A stretch of 54,204 bases of DNA from Chitinophagaceae bacterium (GTDB taxonomy: Bacteria; Bacteroidota; Bacteroidia; Chitinophagales; Chitinophagaceae), in contig JAICXX010000024.1 of NCBI GenBank assembly GCA_025934485.1, positions 1 through 54,204 of the forward strand, written 5' to 3'. The number at the start of each line of letters is the position of its first letter. Position 1 is the first letter of the stretch. The notes beneath the pieces were generated by a model. That model had not been told where the DNA came from. It saw only the letters and a program-made list of their open reading frames with translations, and searched no databases. Shown here piece after piece: positions 36,213 to 44,371 of the stretch. A program made the translations under genes and the position numbers.

Positions 36213-37919
36213 ATGAACAGGAATCTCGTCTTCTCCGACTATGTAGTCTTCATCGTCTACTTCATCATCGTAGCCGTCTACGGCCTCTGGATCTATCGCC
36301 GGAAAAAGAAAGCCGTCACCGAAACCAAGGACTTCTTCCTCGCCGAAGGCACCCTCACATGGTGGGCCATCGGCGCCTCGTTGATCGCTTCCAACATCTC
36401 CGCCGAACAGTTCATCGGCATGAGCGGCGACGGCTTCTTTGCCGGCATCGCCATCGCCGCCTACGAATGGATCGCAGCGATAGCCCTGATCATCATCGCG
36501 ATCTGGTTCATCCCGGTCTACCTGAAGAACAAGATCTATACGATGCCGCAGTTCCTCAAGACGAGATACAACGAGACCGTAGCCCTCATCATGGCCATCT
36601 TCTGGCTCCTGCTCTACGTCTTCGTCAACCTTACCTCCATCCTCTATCTCGGCGCAGTCGCCATCAACGGTCTCGTCGGCGGTGAATACCTCCACCCCAT
36701 CATGATCGGGCTCGCCATCTTCTCCCTCGTGATCGCCCTCGGCGGCATGAAGGTCATCGGCTACACGGACGTGATCCAGGTAGGCGTCCTCATCATCGGC
36801 GGCCTCGCCACCTCCTACCTTGCCCTCACCGTCGTGGCAAAGAATTTCGGCCTCGGAAATGACGCCCTTGCCGGCTTCAACGCCATGCTGAAAGACGCCC
36901 CCGAACACTTCCATATGATCTTCCACAAACCCACCCCGGCATCCAGCCAGCTCCAGATCGACAAATTCCTCATCCTCCCCGGTCTGGCTATGTACGCCGC
37001 CGGCCAGTGGATCGTAAACCTCAACTATTGGGGTTGCAACCAATATATCACGCAACGCGCGTTGGGCGCGAGTCTCACTACGGCCCGCACCGGCATCCTT
37101 TTCGCCGGCTTCCTCAAACTCCTGATGCCCATTATCGTCATGCTCCCGGGTATTGCCGCCTGGGTACTCTACAAACACGGCCACCTCAACCTTGAAGGAG
37201 GCAGCAAGGACTACGCCTACTCCGCCGTCCTGGGTTTCCTGCCCGCAGGGCTCAAAGGCCTTTCGATAGCCGCGTTGACCGCCGCCATCGTCTCCTCCCT
37301 GGCCGGCAAGATCAACAGCATCTCCACCATCTTCACCCTCGACGTCTATAAAAAGTATTTCAATAAAGAGGCCGACGAACAAAAGATGGTCCGCACCGGC
37401 CGTATCTCCATCGCCGTCGCCCTGGTGATCGGAATCCTCTTCACCTGGAAAGACCTCCTGGGCATCAGCAGCAGCGGCGGCTTCACCTATATCCAGAAAT
37501 ACACCGGCTACATCAGTCCCGGTATCCTCGCCATGTTCCTCCTTGGCATGTTCTGGAAACGCACCACCGGCGCCGCGGCAATAGCCGGCCTCGTCACCGG
37601 TCTCGCCCTTTGCACCTTCTTCAATGAGTTCGCCCCCGAGGTCATCGGCCATAACACCTGGCTCTATACCGCCTACCCGACCCAGATAGCCCAAAATGGC
37701 GCGCTGGTCACCGTCTGGCAGATCCCCTTCCTGATCTGTATGGGCCTCGCCTTCCTTTTCACCCTGATCGTGATGATCGGCTTCAGCCTCGCCGGCCCAA
37801 GGATCAATCCCAAGGCCTTCCTGTTGGACCGCGAAATGTTCAAGATAAAGCCCCAAACACTGGCTCTGATCGTAGCAACGCTAATGATATTCGCAGCACT
37901 TTATGTAAAATTCTGGTAG
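36213..37919 (+). CDS. SSS-family sodium/sugar symporter of the arabinose operon
   Basis: A 568-residue Na+-coupled sugar symporter, probably importing L-arabinose. It shows the same signatures as the xylose-operon paralogue: FFLAEGTLTWWAIGASLIAS, NISAEQFIGMSGDG, VNLNYWGCNQYITQRALGAS and INSISTIFTLDVYKKYF, with about 14 membrane helices. The frame begins at a TTG (36207), but the ATG at 36213 is the natural start. The regulator gene follows after 47 nt. Substrate is inferred from the operon. Confidence 0.93.
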   Translation: MNRNLVFSDYVVFIVYFIIVAVYGLWIYRRKKKAVTETKDFFLAEGTLTWWAIGASLIASNISAEQFIGMSGDGFFAGIAIAAYEWIAAIALIIIAIWFIPVYLKNKIYTMPQFLKTRYNETVALIMAIFWLLLYVFVNLTSILYLGAVAINGLVGGEYLHPIMIGLAIFSLVIALGGMKVIGYTDVIQVGVLIIGGLATSYLALTVVAKNFGLGNDALAGFNAMLKDAPEHFHMIFHKPTPASSQLQIDKFLILPGLAMYAAGQWIVNLNYWGCNQYITQRALGASLTTARTGILFAGFLKLLMPIIVMLPGIAAWVLYKHGHLNLEGGSKDYAYSAVLGFLPAGLKGLSIAALTAAIVSSLAGKINSISTIFTLDVYKKYFNKEADEQKMVRTGRISIAVALVIGILFTWKDLLGISSSGGFTYIQKYTGYISPGILAMFLLGMFWKRTTGAAAIAGLVTGLALCTFFNEFAPEVIGHNTWLYTAYPTQIAQNGALVTVWQIPFLICMGLAFLFTLIVMIGFSLAGPRINPKAFLLDREMFKIKPQTLALIVATLMIFAALYVKFW

Positions 37920-37966
37920 AATCGTTATTTTCACCGGGATTTTATCGAATAACAAATTCTATTTAT

Positions 37967-38671
37967 ATGAAATATTCAGGCGAGACCCGCATGCTGGTCG
38001 CCGTTGACTGCATCATTTTTGGGTTCGACGGTGCAGATATCAAGCTCCTCCTCATCCAACGCGGTCTCAAACCCGAGAAAGGCCGCTGGAGCCTCATGGG
38101 CGGCTTTCTCCGGCAGGAGGAAAGCCTCGAGCAGGCCGCTAACCGCATCCTCAAAAAACTCACGGGTATCGAAGGCGTATATATGGAACAGCTCCGCGCC
38201 TTCGGCGAACCCGATCGCGATCCCGTAGAACGTACACTAAGTATTGCTTACTTCGCTCTTATAGATATCCATCAATACGAGAAACAACTCAGCAACGACT
38301 ATCATGCAGAATGGGTACATGTACACAAAATGCCCGAACTGATCTTCGACCATAAACGCATGGTCGAGATTGCGAAGAAGCAACTGCGCTATAAAGCCGC
38401 CCTACACCCCATCCTCTTCGAATTACTGCCGGCAAAATTCACCATCCCCCAACTGCAAACGCTCTACGAAGGCATCTATGACACCACCTTCGACAACCGC
38501 AACTTCAGCCGCAAAGTGCTCTCTACCGAACTCCTGATCAAGCAAAAAGAAAAAGACAAAGCAAACTCGAAGAAGGGCGCCTTCTATTACAAACTCGACA
38601 AAAGGAAATACAAAGCCAACTTCACGGCCTTCCTCAACTTCATCCCCAATCCCGACAAACTATTGATCTAA
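37967..38671 (+). CDS. NUDIX-type transcriptional regulator of arabinose use (AraR/NrtR-like)
   Basis: A 234-residue protein with an N-terminal NUDIX-like domain (about 1-140) and a C-terminal winged-helix DNA-binding domain (about 150-230, with FTIPQLQTLYEGIYDTTFDN and NFSRKVLSTELL). The NUDIX box around WSLMGGFLRQEESLEQAANR is degenerate: the catalytic REXXEE glutamates are missing, as expected for a sensor that binds a sugar ligand in place of hydrolysing a nucleotide. In Bacteroides the homologous AraR represses arabinose genes and responds to arabinose. It is the last gene of the arabinose operon. Confidence 0.92.
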   Translation: MKYSGETRMLVAVDCIIFGFDGADIKLLLIQRGLKPEKGRWSLMGGFLRQEESLEQAANRILKKLTGIEGVYMEQLRAFGEPDRDPVERTLSIAYFALIDIHQYEKQLSNDYHAEWVHVHKMPELIFDHKRMVEIAKKQLRYKAALHPILFELLPAKFTIPQLQTLYEGIYDTTFDNRNFSRKVLSTELLIKQKEKDKANSKKGAFYYKLDKRKYKANFTAFLNFIPNPDKLLI

Positions 38672-38713
38672 AACCCACTGCCAGATTCCTTTGCCCCGCG
38701 CCAGCCGCAACCC

Positions 38714-38744
38714 CCGCGGGTTTCGCCCACCCCAAAACCCGCGG
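38714..38744 (+). terminator. Hairpin after the arabinose operon
   Basis: CCGCGGGTTT (38714-38723) pairs perfectly with AAACCCGCGG (38735-38744) around an 11-nt loop, 43 nt past the regulator stop. There is no U-tract after the stem, but position and strength fit the operon terminator. Confidence 0.6.
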
Positions 38745-38766
38745 CTACCCACCCACCTTTGCCCGT

Positions 38767-38778
38767 GCAAACGTTTGC
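38767..38778. promoter_or_regulatory. LacI-type operator-like palindrome
   Basis: GCAAACGTTTGC is a perfect 12-bp palindrome with the central AACGTT seen in the xylose operator. It lies in a gene-free interval, so a target transcript here is not obvious. Confidence 0.5.
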
Positions 38779-38808
38779 GCTTCTATAGAACTTCTTCAAT
38801 CCTTTTAC

Positions 38809-38825
38809 GCAAACGTTCCCGGAAA
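38809..38825. promoter_or_regulatory. Second operator-like site, hybrid of the 38767 and xylose sites
   Basis: The left half GCAAACGTT equals the palindrome at 38767, while AACGTTCCCGGAAA (38812-38825) is identical over 14 nt to 10786-10799 at the xylose operator. The two sites here are 42 bp apart, about four helical turns. Confidence 0.5.
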
Positions 38826-38908
38826 AGCAACGCAGCCCTGTATTAATGCGTAGTGGTTACACAAATCCTTTATTTTTGTATAAACACAAGAATTAACGGC
38901 CCCAATGA

Positions 38909-38939
38909 TTTGTATAATTCCACAAGAATGGTAATTTTG
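38909..38939 (+). promoter_or_regulatory. Consensus promoter in the gap after the arabinose operon
   Basis: TTTG (38909-38912), a 19-nt spacer and TAATTTTG (38932-38939) match the Bacteroidota consensus exactly. No open reading frame follows, but an intrinsic terminator lies about 120 nt downstream. Confidence 0.6.
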
Positions 38940-38945
38940 ACGGTT

Positions 38946-39094
38946 ATCTGTCCTGAACACGTCCCGAACCTTATTTACTTATTGGTCCGCCAAAGGCGGT
39001 TCGTCCGAAGCACAAACATTTTTTTATATTTTTAGTTTTGAATGGTCACAAAAGTCGTGACGCGAGGCCAATTTCTATTGGCCTCTCTTTTTTT
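38946..39094 (+). ncRNA. Candidate small RNA of about 150 nt
   Basis: The interval between a consensus promoter and a strong intrinsic terminator has no credible gene. It can form a CCGCC/GGCGG hairpin (38989-39001 region) and a GTCAC/GTGAC hairpin before the terminator stem. The start is estimated at 7 nt past the -7 box. I do not recognise the RNA family, and trans-acting or leader roles are both possible. Confidence 0.4.
39064..39094 (+). terminator. Intrinsic terminator, plus strand
   Basis: GAGGCCAAT (39064-39072) pairs perfectly with ATTGGCCTC (39077-39085) around TTCT, followed by TCTTTTTTTT. This is the strongest intrinsic terminator in the window and implies a transcript arriving from the left. 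Confidence 0.85.
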
Positions 39095-39130
39095 AGCGGG
39101 CCGTACATTTCCCATAGGACCCAGCGCCAT

Positions 39131-39160
39131 AAAAAAACCTCCACCAATCGGCAGAGGTTT
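39131..39160 (-). terminator. Intrinsic terminator of the aldehyde dehydrogenase gene
   Basis: On the minus strand AAACCTC (39160-39154) pairs with GAGGTTT (39141-39135), followed by more T residues (to 39131). It lies about 150 nt past the dehydrogenase stop. Confidence 0.65.
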
Positions 39161-39312
39161 ATGTTTTACTCCCCATCACTATCTTTAGTTGATCCCACCG
39201 TAATGTTATAAAATACTCTCCTAAGCACCCACAGGCAAATATGCACAGCCCGTGCATAAGCCCGCGCGCCCCTCGCTGCGATACGCCCCGCCCCGCAGCC
39301 ACCGCCCCCCAA

Positions 39313-40677
39313 TCACCCTCTGATATGGTATGCCTTAGGCTGCACAAAAGCGCGGATGCCCTGATACGATAACGTCATTCCCAACCCCGAATGCTTCCGC
39401 CCCGACCAGGGCAAACCAGCCGAGACCCGGTCGCAACAATTCCAATAGACCGTGCCGGTATTCAGCTGCCGCATCACCGCCTCGGCACGCTCATAGCTTC
39501 GAGAATATACCGCCGCCGTCAGCCCATATTCCGTATCTGCCATCAACGCGACCGCCTCCGCATCATCCTTCACCCGCTGTATACCCACCACCGGGCCAAA
39601 AGACTCCTCCGTCATCAGCTTCATCGTATGATCGACATCCACCAATACCGCGGGCTGCATAAAATAGCCCTTCCCTTCAAGCGCCTTGCCGCCATAGACC
39701 AAACGCGCCCCCTTATCCACCGCATCCCTGATCTGCGCCAATAAGAACTCCCGCTGGCCCGGACGGCTTAACGGGCCCACATCCGTTCCCTCCCGCGCAG
39801 GATCGCCGATCACCAGTTTTCCTGCCAGCTTCGCATAGGCATCGACGAAAGCATCATACACCTTCTCCTGCACATAGATCCGCTCCACCGCGCAACAGCT
39901 CTGACCGTTGTTATAAACAACACCTTCCAATGCCGCCGCAACGACTTTTTCAATGTCTTCGACATCATCCATGACGTACAACGGATCTTTCCCCCCAAGT
40001 TCCAGCTGCACCGGCACCAGCTTACCCGCGACCTTTTCTGCAATCGATTGCCCGGTACGATAGCTGCCCGTAAAAAAATACCCATTCACCGGTAGTTGTA
40101 ATAGCCACTCTCCTGCCTTACCTTTACCCGCTACCAGTTGAAAAACATTTGCAGGCACACCAGCCGCATGCAGCAGCCGCTGAATATGCAGCCCCGTGAG
40201 CGTAGCATATTCCGACGGTTTATACAACACCCCATTCCCACCGAGCAAAGCCGGTATGAACACATTTATCCCTACGAGGTAAGGATAGTTCCACGCGGAG
40301 ATATTGGCTACGACGCCCAGCGGTTCATAGACTATCTTTTCACGCGTAGTCCCCTCCGTTATAACCCATTCCTCCGCCAGCCACCGCGCCGCATGGTCCA
40401 GCAGCCATCTGGTTCGGCTCCTCGCGCCATTCAATTCATTAAATGATTGCTGCAAAGGCTTGCCGCTCTCGGCTGTCAGCGTCTCCGCCAACACAGGAGC
40501 CTCGGCCTCCAGCAGTTCATAGAATCTTTCGATACATGCTATCCGCGCATCGACCTTCAGCGCCGCCCACTCCGGCTGCCCCTTGCGCAATAAAAAATAT
40601 TTTTCTCTCACCGAGGCCTCGGTATCTTCTATCACTTCTTCAATAATTTTTTCCGTAGTCGGGTTAATGATTTGCAT
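39313..40677 (-). CDS. Aldehyde dehydrogenase, NAD(P)-dependent
   Basis: A 454-residue aldehyde dehydrogenase that oxidises an aldehyde to the acid. The general base is in LELGGKDPLYV, the catalytic Cys in NNGQSCCAVERIYV, and the cofactor loop around NYPYLVGINVFIP and FTGSYRTGQ. The frame runs up to a TTG at 40722, but the ATG at 40677 gives the usual start MQIINPTTEK. In E. coli a homologue (PuuC) oxidises the gamma-glutamyl aldehyde of putrescine breakdown. Here the matching synthetase, alcohol dehydrogenase and hydrolase genes lie on the same strand beyond the peptide island, so this enzyme may be the third step of that pathway. It also resembles succinate-semialdehyde dehydrogenases. Confidence 0.92.
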   Translation of the reverse strand: MQIINPTTEKIIEEVIEDTEASVREKYFLLRKGQPEWAALKVDARIACIERFYELLEAEAPVLAETLTAESGKPLQQSFNELNGARSRTRWLLDHAARWLAEEWVITEGTTREKIVYEPLGVVANISAWNYPYLVGINVFIPALLGGNGVLYKPSEYATLTGLHIQRLLHAAGVPANVFQLVAGKGKAGEWLLQLPVNGYFFTGSYRTGQSIAEKVAGKLVPVQLELGGKDPLYVMDDVEDIEKVVAAALEGVVYNNGQSCCAVERIYVQEKVYDAFVDAYAKLAGKLVIGDPAREGTDVGPLSRPGQREFLLAQIRDAVDKGARLVYGGKALEGKGYFMQPAVLVDVDHTMKLMTEESFGPVVGIQRVKDDAEAVALMADTEYGLTAAVYSRSYERAEAVMRQLNTGTVYWNCCDRVSAGLPWSGRKHSGLGMTLSYQGIRAFVQPKAYHIRG

Positions 40678-40708
40678 ATTAGAACTTTGAGATGATCTGA
40701 TGAATGAA

Positions 40709-40716
40709 CAAAAATA
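40709..40716 (-). promoter_or_regulatory. Candidate -7 element for the aldehyde dehydrogenase gene
   Basis: On the minus strand TATTTTTG matches TAnnTTTG, 31 nt before the ATG at 40677. No clear -33 box is seen. If real, the gene now has its own promoter at the edge of the peptide island. Confidence 0.4.
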
Positions 40717-40878
40717 ATTCAAAAATTTATTGCCTATTAGAAATGAATTAGAATACGGTTAACGTCTTAAAATATTTTTCTTTTTTATTTTTTGAATTTA
40801 AAATTTTGTTTAGATTCGATCATTCGATAGCGCTAATCGATGTTCCCACTCTCATTAATCATTTTAAACCTAACAAAA

Positions 40879-41040
40879 ATGAAAAAGCTGGAATCAAATC
40901 AAATGGCCGAAATTAATGGCGGCATCAACATCGCTGCTTTTGCTTGCGGATTCGGTATCGTAGCGATCGCCGCACAACCCGAACTCGCTCTCGCCTTTGG
41001 GGAAGGAACCGCAATTGCCTGTGCATCTCTCTTCAATTAA
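40879..41040 (+). CDS. Double-glycine leader peptide 1 (bacteriocin-like precursor)
   Basis: A 53-residue precursor. The frame opens upstream, but the ATG at 40879 gives the leader MKKLESNQMAEINGG, with the GG cleavage site read by C39 peptidases. Processing would free a 38-residue, Ala/Gly-rich, hydrophobic core with two cysteines (core positions 8 and 33) that could form one disulfide. This looks like a class II bacteriocin or a signalling peptide. The peptidase-containing exporter, a thioredoxin and ABC genes follow in the same direction. The peptide sequence itself is not one I recognise. Confidence 0.85.
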   Translation: MKKLESNQMAEINGGINIAAFACGFGIVAIAAQPELALAFGEGTAIACASLFN

Positions 41041-41090
41041 CACTTCGCATTTCTCACAGATGATGTAACACTCACTTAAATCTTACATTT

Positions 41091-41255
41091 ATGAAAGTTC
41101 TTAATGAAAATGAACTGGCAACAGTTCAAGGGGGCTTCCCATGGGCCAGCCTCGCCGCCGGCGCCCTTTGTGCCGCAGGCATTCTTACCGCCGAAACCGG
41201 CGCAGGACTCTTGCTAGCAGCCGCAGGTTGCGGCGCGTCTTTCCTCGACGACTAG
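41091..41255 (+). CDS. Double-glycine leader peptide 2 (bacteriocin-like precursor)
   Basis: A 54-residue precursor 50 nt after the first. The leader is MKVLNENELATVQGG, again ending in GG, and the 39-residue core is Ala/Gly/Leu-rich with two cysteines (core positions 12 and 32) and an acidic end (LDD). The core has the same composition and two-cysteine plan as peptide 1 but little direct identity, the pattern of two-component bacteriocins whose subunits work as a pair. Its small size makes it easy to miss in automatic annotation. Confidence 0.85.
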   Translation: MKVLNENELATVQGGFPWASLAAGALCAAGILTAETGAGLLLAAAGCGASFLDD

Positions 41256-41279
41256 CCAGTAAAAACTTATAATCAACGA

Positions 41280-41313
41280 GATGTGGTAGACCCCTCGGTC
41301 TACTACATCTTTT
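41280..41313 (+). terminator. Attenuator-like terminator after the two peptide genes
   Basis: A 13-bp stem (41280-41292 with 41297-41309, one G-T pair) around loop CCTC is followed by TTTT. It stands between the peptide genes and the transport genes, so most transcripts should end here and peptides be made in excess over their exporter. Confidence 0.8.
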
Positions 41314-41329
41314 CTCGCCGATAGTTTGA

Positions 41330-41527
41330 ATGCCGTTCAACATGAAAGATCGTACCGTCTATTTCAAGTTTCTCCTTGCCCTGGGATTCATCCTGTTTGG
41401 GGTATACAGCTATTGCCTAAAAGATAGCTTTACCATAAAAACAGGATGCTGCCTGGCCGTAGGAATGGGCTACCTGATCTATGGCATCTATACCTACAAA
41501 CAAGAACGAAAAAAGAGACCACGCTGA
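41330..41527 (+). CDS. Small two-helix membrane protein of the peptide island
   Basis: A 65-residue protein (61 if it starts at the second ATG, 41342) with two hydrophobic helices (FKFLLALGFILFGVYSYCL and CCLAVGMGYLIYGIYTY) and a basic tail (KQERKKRPR). Its stop overlaps the ABC ATPase start (TGATG). I do not recognise a family. Size, topology and position suit an immunity protein that protects the producer, but this is inference. Confidence 0.7.
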   Translation: MPFNMKDRTVYFKFLLALGFILFGVYSYCLKDSFTIKTGCCLAVGMGYLIYGIYTYKQERKKRPR

Positions 41528-42285
41528 TGAGCGTCATTTTAAAAGATGTTGGTAAACAATACAAAAACAATCACACCTTCGTTTTTCAGGGATTGACGTT
41601 GACCATAGAACCGGGCAGCGTTTATTGCCTGCTGGGCAAAAATGGCGCAGGGAAAAGCACCCTGCTGAATATCGTAACGGATATTATCCGCCCATCCACC
41701 GGCGAACTGTGCATCGATGGCCTTACCTATACACGGGATGCCATCCGGATAAAACGCGGGATGGGTGTGCAAAGCCAGTTTACCCAGCTCATAGGTGAAC
41801 TCAACGCCATGGATTTCCTTAGGTGGACGGGTCTGTTGTATGGAATGGAGAAAAACCGGATCGCAAGCCAGAGCGAGTTTTTACTCGAATTCTTCTTCGA
41901 TAACGAAGGCGACCTCTCGGCTCCGTCAAAAAGCTATTCTTCCGGAATGCAAAAAAAGCTGGTGCTTTGTTCCGCGATCATGCATAAACCCCGCCTTTTG
42001 GTCCTCGATGAACCTTTTGCCAACCTCGACCCCGTCGCCTGTGATAAACTATGCCAATTCATCAACGCCTATCGATCCCCGGATCGCATGGTAATCGTCT
42101 CGTCCCACGATCTCTTGTATGTTGATAAAATAGCTTCGCACATCGGAATACTTCATAATGGCAGCCTGGTATTCAATGACACCTTGACCGCATTCAAAAA
42201 AGATAGCCCTAACCTCGACAAGGAGCTGATGAAGTTCCTGTCACCACCCGAAAATAATTCATCCCTCATAGACCTGGTCGTTTAG
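41527..42285 (+). CDS. ABC transporter ATP-binding protein
   Basis: A 252-residue ATPase with Walker A GKNGAGKST, signature SSGMQKK (a variant of LSGGQ, typical of the NatA/CcmA-like branch), Walker B LLVLDEPFANLDP and the switch His in VSSHD. The open frame extends further upstream, but the ATG at 41527, coupled by 1-nt overlap to the small membrane protein, gives the normal N-terminus. The permease gene starts 1 nt after it. Together they could export the peptides or remove them from the membrane as self-protection. Confidence 0.93.
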   Translation: MSVILKDVGKQYKNNHTFVFQGLTLTIEPGSVYCLLGKNGAGKSTLLNIVTDIIRPSTGELCIDGLTYTRDAIRIKRGMGVQSQFTQLIGELNAMDFLRWTGLLYGMEKNRIASQSEFLLEFFFDNEGDLSAPSKSYSSGMQKKLVLCSAIMHKPRLLVLDEPFANLDPVACDKLCQFINAYRSPDRMVIVSSHDLLYVDKIASHIGILHNGSLVFNDTLTAFKKDSPNLDKELMKFLSPPENNSSLIDLVV

Positions 42286-42286
42286 T

Positions 42287-43675
42287 ATGCAATTACTGGC
42301 GTTTTTACTATACAAAAGAATAACAGCCTATTTTTCCATCAGGTATAACTGGAAAGGCCTCGTCATGGACGCATTATTGGCGGCCCTCTTCCTTTTCTAT
42401 GGCCTGGCGCTGGCCATGCTTTATGACTACAGCCTTCATCACCAGGCGCCGGGTCTTCCGGAGCCGATCCATCTCTTGAGCGGCATGGCCTGTTCCCTGT
42501 TGATAGCCCCCACCCTGCTCCGGCTTTTCCCGGGATTCGGATTAAAGACCACCCTCGTAAGCCCTCACTATCCGCAAACCAAACCCCTTATCGCCACGCT
42601 GGACCTTGTTGCCATGGGACTGTGCAAAACGAGAAATGCGATCTATCTCCTCTTCCTCCTGGCCTTCTATAACGTTTCCTACGGGCTGCCTTCCGGAACG
42701 CCGGCAACCCTGATCCTCCTGCTTGCGATCGGCATCGTGATGGCGGAGAGCCTCGTGAATGCCCTCTCCTGGCGCATCTATTTCCACACGCTGATCCTGG
42801 CTATCCTCTTCGTAGTGCTGCTTTGGAGCATTCGCAACTATAGTGAATCCGTTCCAATGGAGCTGAACCTCGGCCTCATGGCCACCCTCATCGTCCTTAT
42901 CGGCCTGTATTTCTTATTCTACCAGACGGAAATGGACGAAACCCGGTCGTCTTCGCTTTTTATGGCAAAGCCCGGTGCGCCACGCGGGAGACCCGGCACT
43001 TCGCGGCGCAACCGCAACCCCTATCTGCTCGTTCTCGCCGGAAACAGACCCTTTCTCATCGTACTTGGCGTCGGCCTCTTTTTTAAATTGTTGATCATGG
43101 CCGTCTTTGTTTTCAATAAAGGATACACCCTCGATGAGGCCTTATCGAGAGCGCCTTTCATCCTCTGCCTGATCATGCCCGTAATCCTGTTCTCCTATGT
43201 CTATAATAATTTCTGGGGATATTTCTATACCGTCGCTATCAACAACCTGATCACCGGGAACGACGCCGGCCCCCAGATCCGGCTATACCTGTATTTCCTT
43301 ACCCCAGCATTCCTGCTCGACGCGGTATTCACCGCAGCCATCCTCATGGTGCGGCATATGCTTGACGCCAAGATCATCCTTTGCTACCTCGCCATGACGG
43401 CCCTCTGTATCCCCGTGGGCATCATCAGCTCCTTCAGAAAATACTTTTTTGTCCCGGGGGTATTCGACTTCCAGCAAATGAGGGGCAAGACCAGCCGGTT
43501 CTACACCTTTAGCCTGCTCATTCCCGCCTTGCTGCTCGGTTTTCTTTATAACGAAGACCGGCTTTTCGCCGCCGCCTTAGCGGCGATCACGATCATCGCA
43601 ATAACACTATTCGTTTACATTCACCGTAACAAACAATCCTTATTGAGCAAATTAAAAGGGAACTTCTTTTCCTGA
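42287..43675 (+). CDS. Multi-helix ABC-2-type permease partner
   Basis: A 462-residue polytopic membrane protein with about 10-12 hydrophobic helices and no recognisable enzyme motif. Its position 1 nt after the ATPase gene and its helix-rich make-up support a role as the membrane half of the transporter. It is not close to any permease I can name. It ends 30 nt before the next membrane protein. Confidence 0.75.
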   Translation: MQLLAFLLYKRITAYFSIRYNWKGLVMDALLAALFLFYGLALAMLYDYSLHHQAPGLPEPIHLLSGMACSLLIAPTLLRLFPGFGLKTTLVSPHYPQTKPLIATLDLVAMGLCKTRNAIYLLFLLAFYNVSYGLPSGTPATLILLLAIGIVMAESLVNALSWRIYFHTLILAILFVVLLWSIRNYSESVPMELNLGLMATLIVLIGLYFLFYQTEMDETRSSSLFMAKPGAPRGRPGTSRRNRNPYLLVLAGNRPFLIVLGVGLFFKLLIMAVFVFNKGYTLDEALSRAPFILCLIMPVILFSYVYNNFWGYFYTVAINNLITGNDAGPQIRLYLYFLTPAFLLDAVFTAAILMVRHMLDAKIILCYLAMTALCIPVGIISSFRKYFFVPGVFDFQQMRGKTSRFYTFSLLIPALLLGFLYNEDRLFAAALAAITIIAITLFVYIHRNKQSLLSKLKGNFFS

Positions 43676-43705
43676 TCCGGAATAAAATTATTAAACCTCT
43701 TGAAT

Positions 43706-44368
43706 ATGAATACGACAGCAGCCAAACCCAATGATTTTTACGCCTTCAAATTCTGGTATGTCTTCTTCGCCTACGCGGTCATGTATGTCTTGCTCACCTT
43801 TCTGGCAAACCGCTACGTGTACACGCCCGAATTCTATTATTCTCTTTTTCACAATACCCTGGACTCCGATCGGATCGGGCAGCTCATTGACCGAAATCAT
43901 CAATACCAATGGACGAGCTATTTGGTCCAGCCTTTATTTCTGCTTTTAAGATGCGCCATCTTCGCTTCCGTTCTTTTTGCGGGACTGTTGCTCTCAAAGC
44001 AAAGCCTGAGCTTTGGCAAATGCCTCAAAATTGTCATTATTGCGGATGGAGTGGCCCTGATCGTTACGCTTATCCGCACCGCCTGGTTCATCCTGCGGCC
44101 GGAATCCTCGCCCATAGATTTTCAAACGTTCTATCCGCTTTCCATCATTCAGCTGATGGACATACACAAAATACCCAAATATCTTATCTACCCCTTGCAA
44201 CAGATCAACCTCTTCGAGGTCTGCTATTGGGTACTCCTGGCATTCGGTATAAAAACCCTCACAGGCCGCAAATGGGGTCGATCCTTTACAGTGGTCGCGG
44301 CTACCTATGGTATTTCCATGCTCATCTGGATCCTCGCCGTTGTCTTTATAACCCTGCAATTCAGCTGA
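43706..44368 (+). CDS. Five-helix membrane protein of the peptide island
   Basis: A 220-residue membrane protein. The frame begins at a TTG (43700), but the ATG at 43706 (MNTTAAKPND) is preferred. Five hydrophobic segments are visible (such as FWYVFFAYAVMYVLLTFLA and IVIIADGVALIVTLIRTAWF). It lacks the paired cysteines of DsbB/VKOR or MauE proteins, so it is probably not a redox partner of the thioredoxin that follows after 3 nt. Function unknown; an immunity or export-accessory role is possible. Confidence 0.6.
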   Translation: MNTTAAKPNDFYAFKFWYVFFAYAVMYVLLTFLANRYVYTPEFYYSLFHNTLDSDRIGQLIDRNHQYQWTSYLVQPLFLLLRCAIFASVLFAGLLLSKQSLSFGKCLKIVIIADGVALIVTLIRTAWFILRPESSPIDFQTFYPLSIIQLMDIHKIPKYLIYPLQQINLFEVCYWVLLAFGIKTLTGRKWGRSFTVVAATYGISMLIWILAVVFITLQFS

Positions 44369-44371
44369 TCC

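Noticed and set aside
37967..38671. NUDIX hydrolase enzyme
   Set aside because: The catalytic glutamates of the NUDIX box are missing and a winged-helix domain follows, so it is a regulator.
38853..39035. 60-codon plus-strand frame in the gap after the arabinose operon
   Set aside because: It begins with GTG, overlaps the predicted promoter and has no recognisable composition; a small RNA explains the signals better.
43706..44368. DsbB/VKOR or MauE redox partner for the thioredoxin
   Set aside because: The membrane protein lacks paired cysteines in the expected positions.
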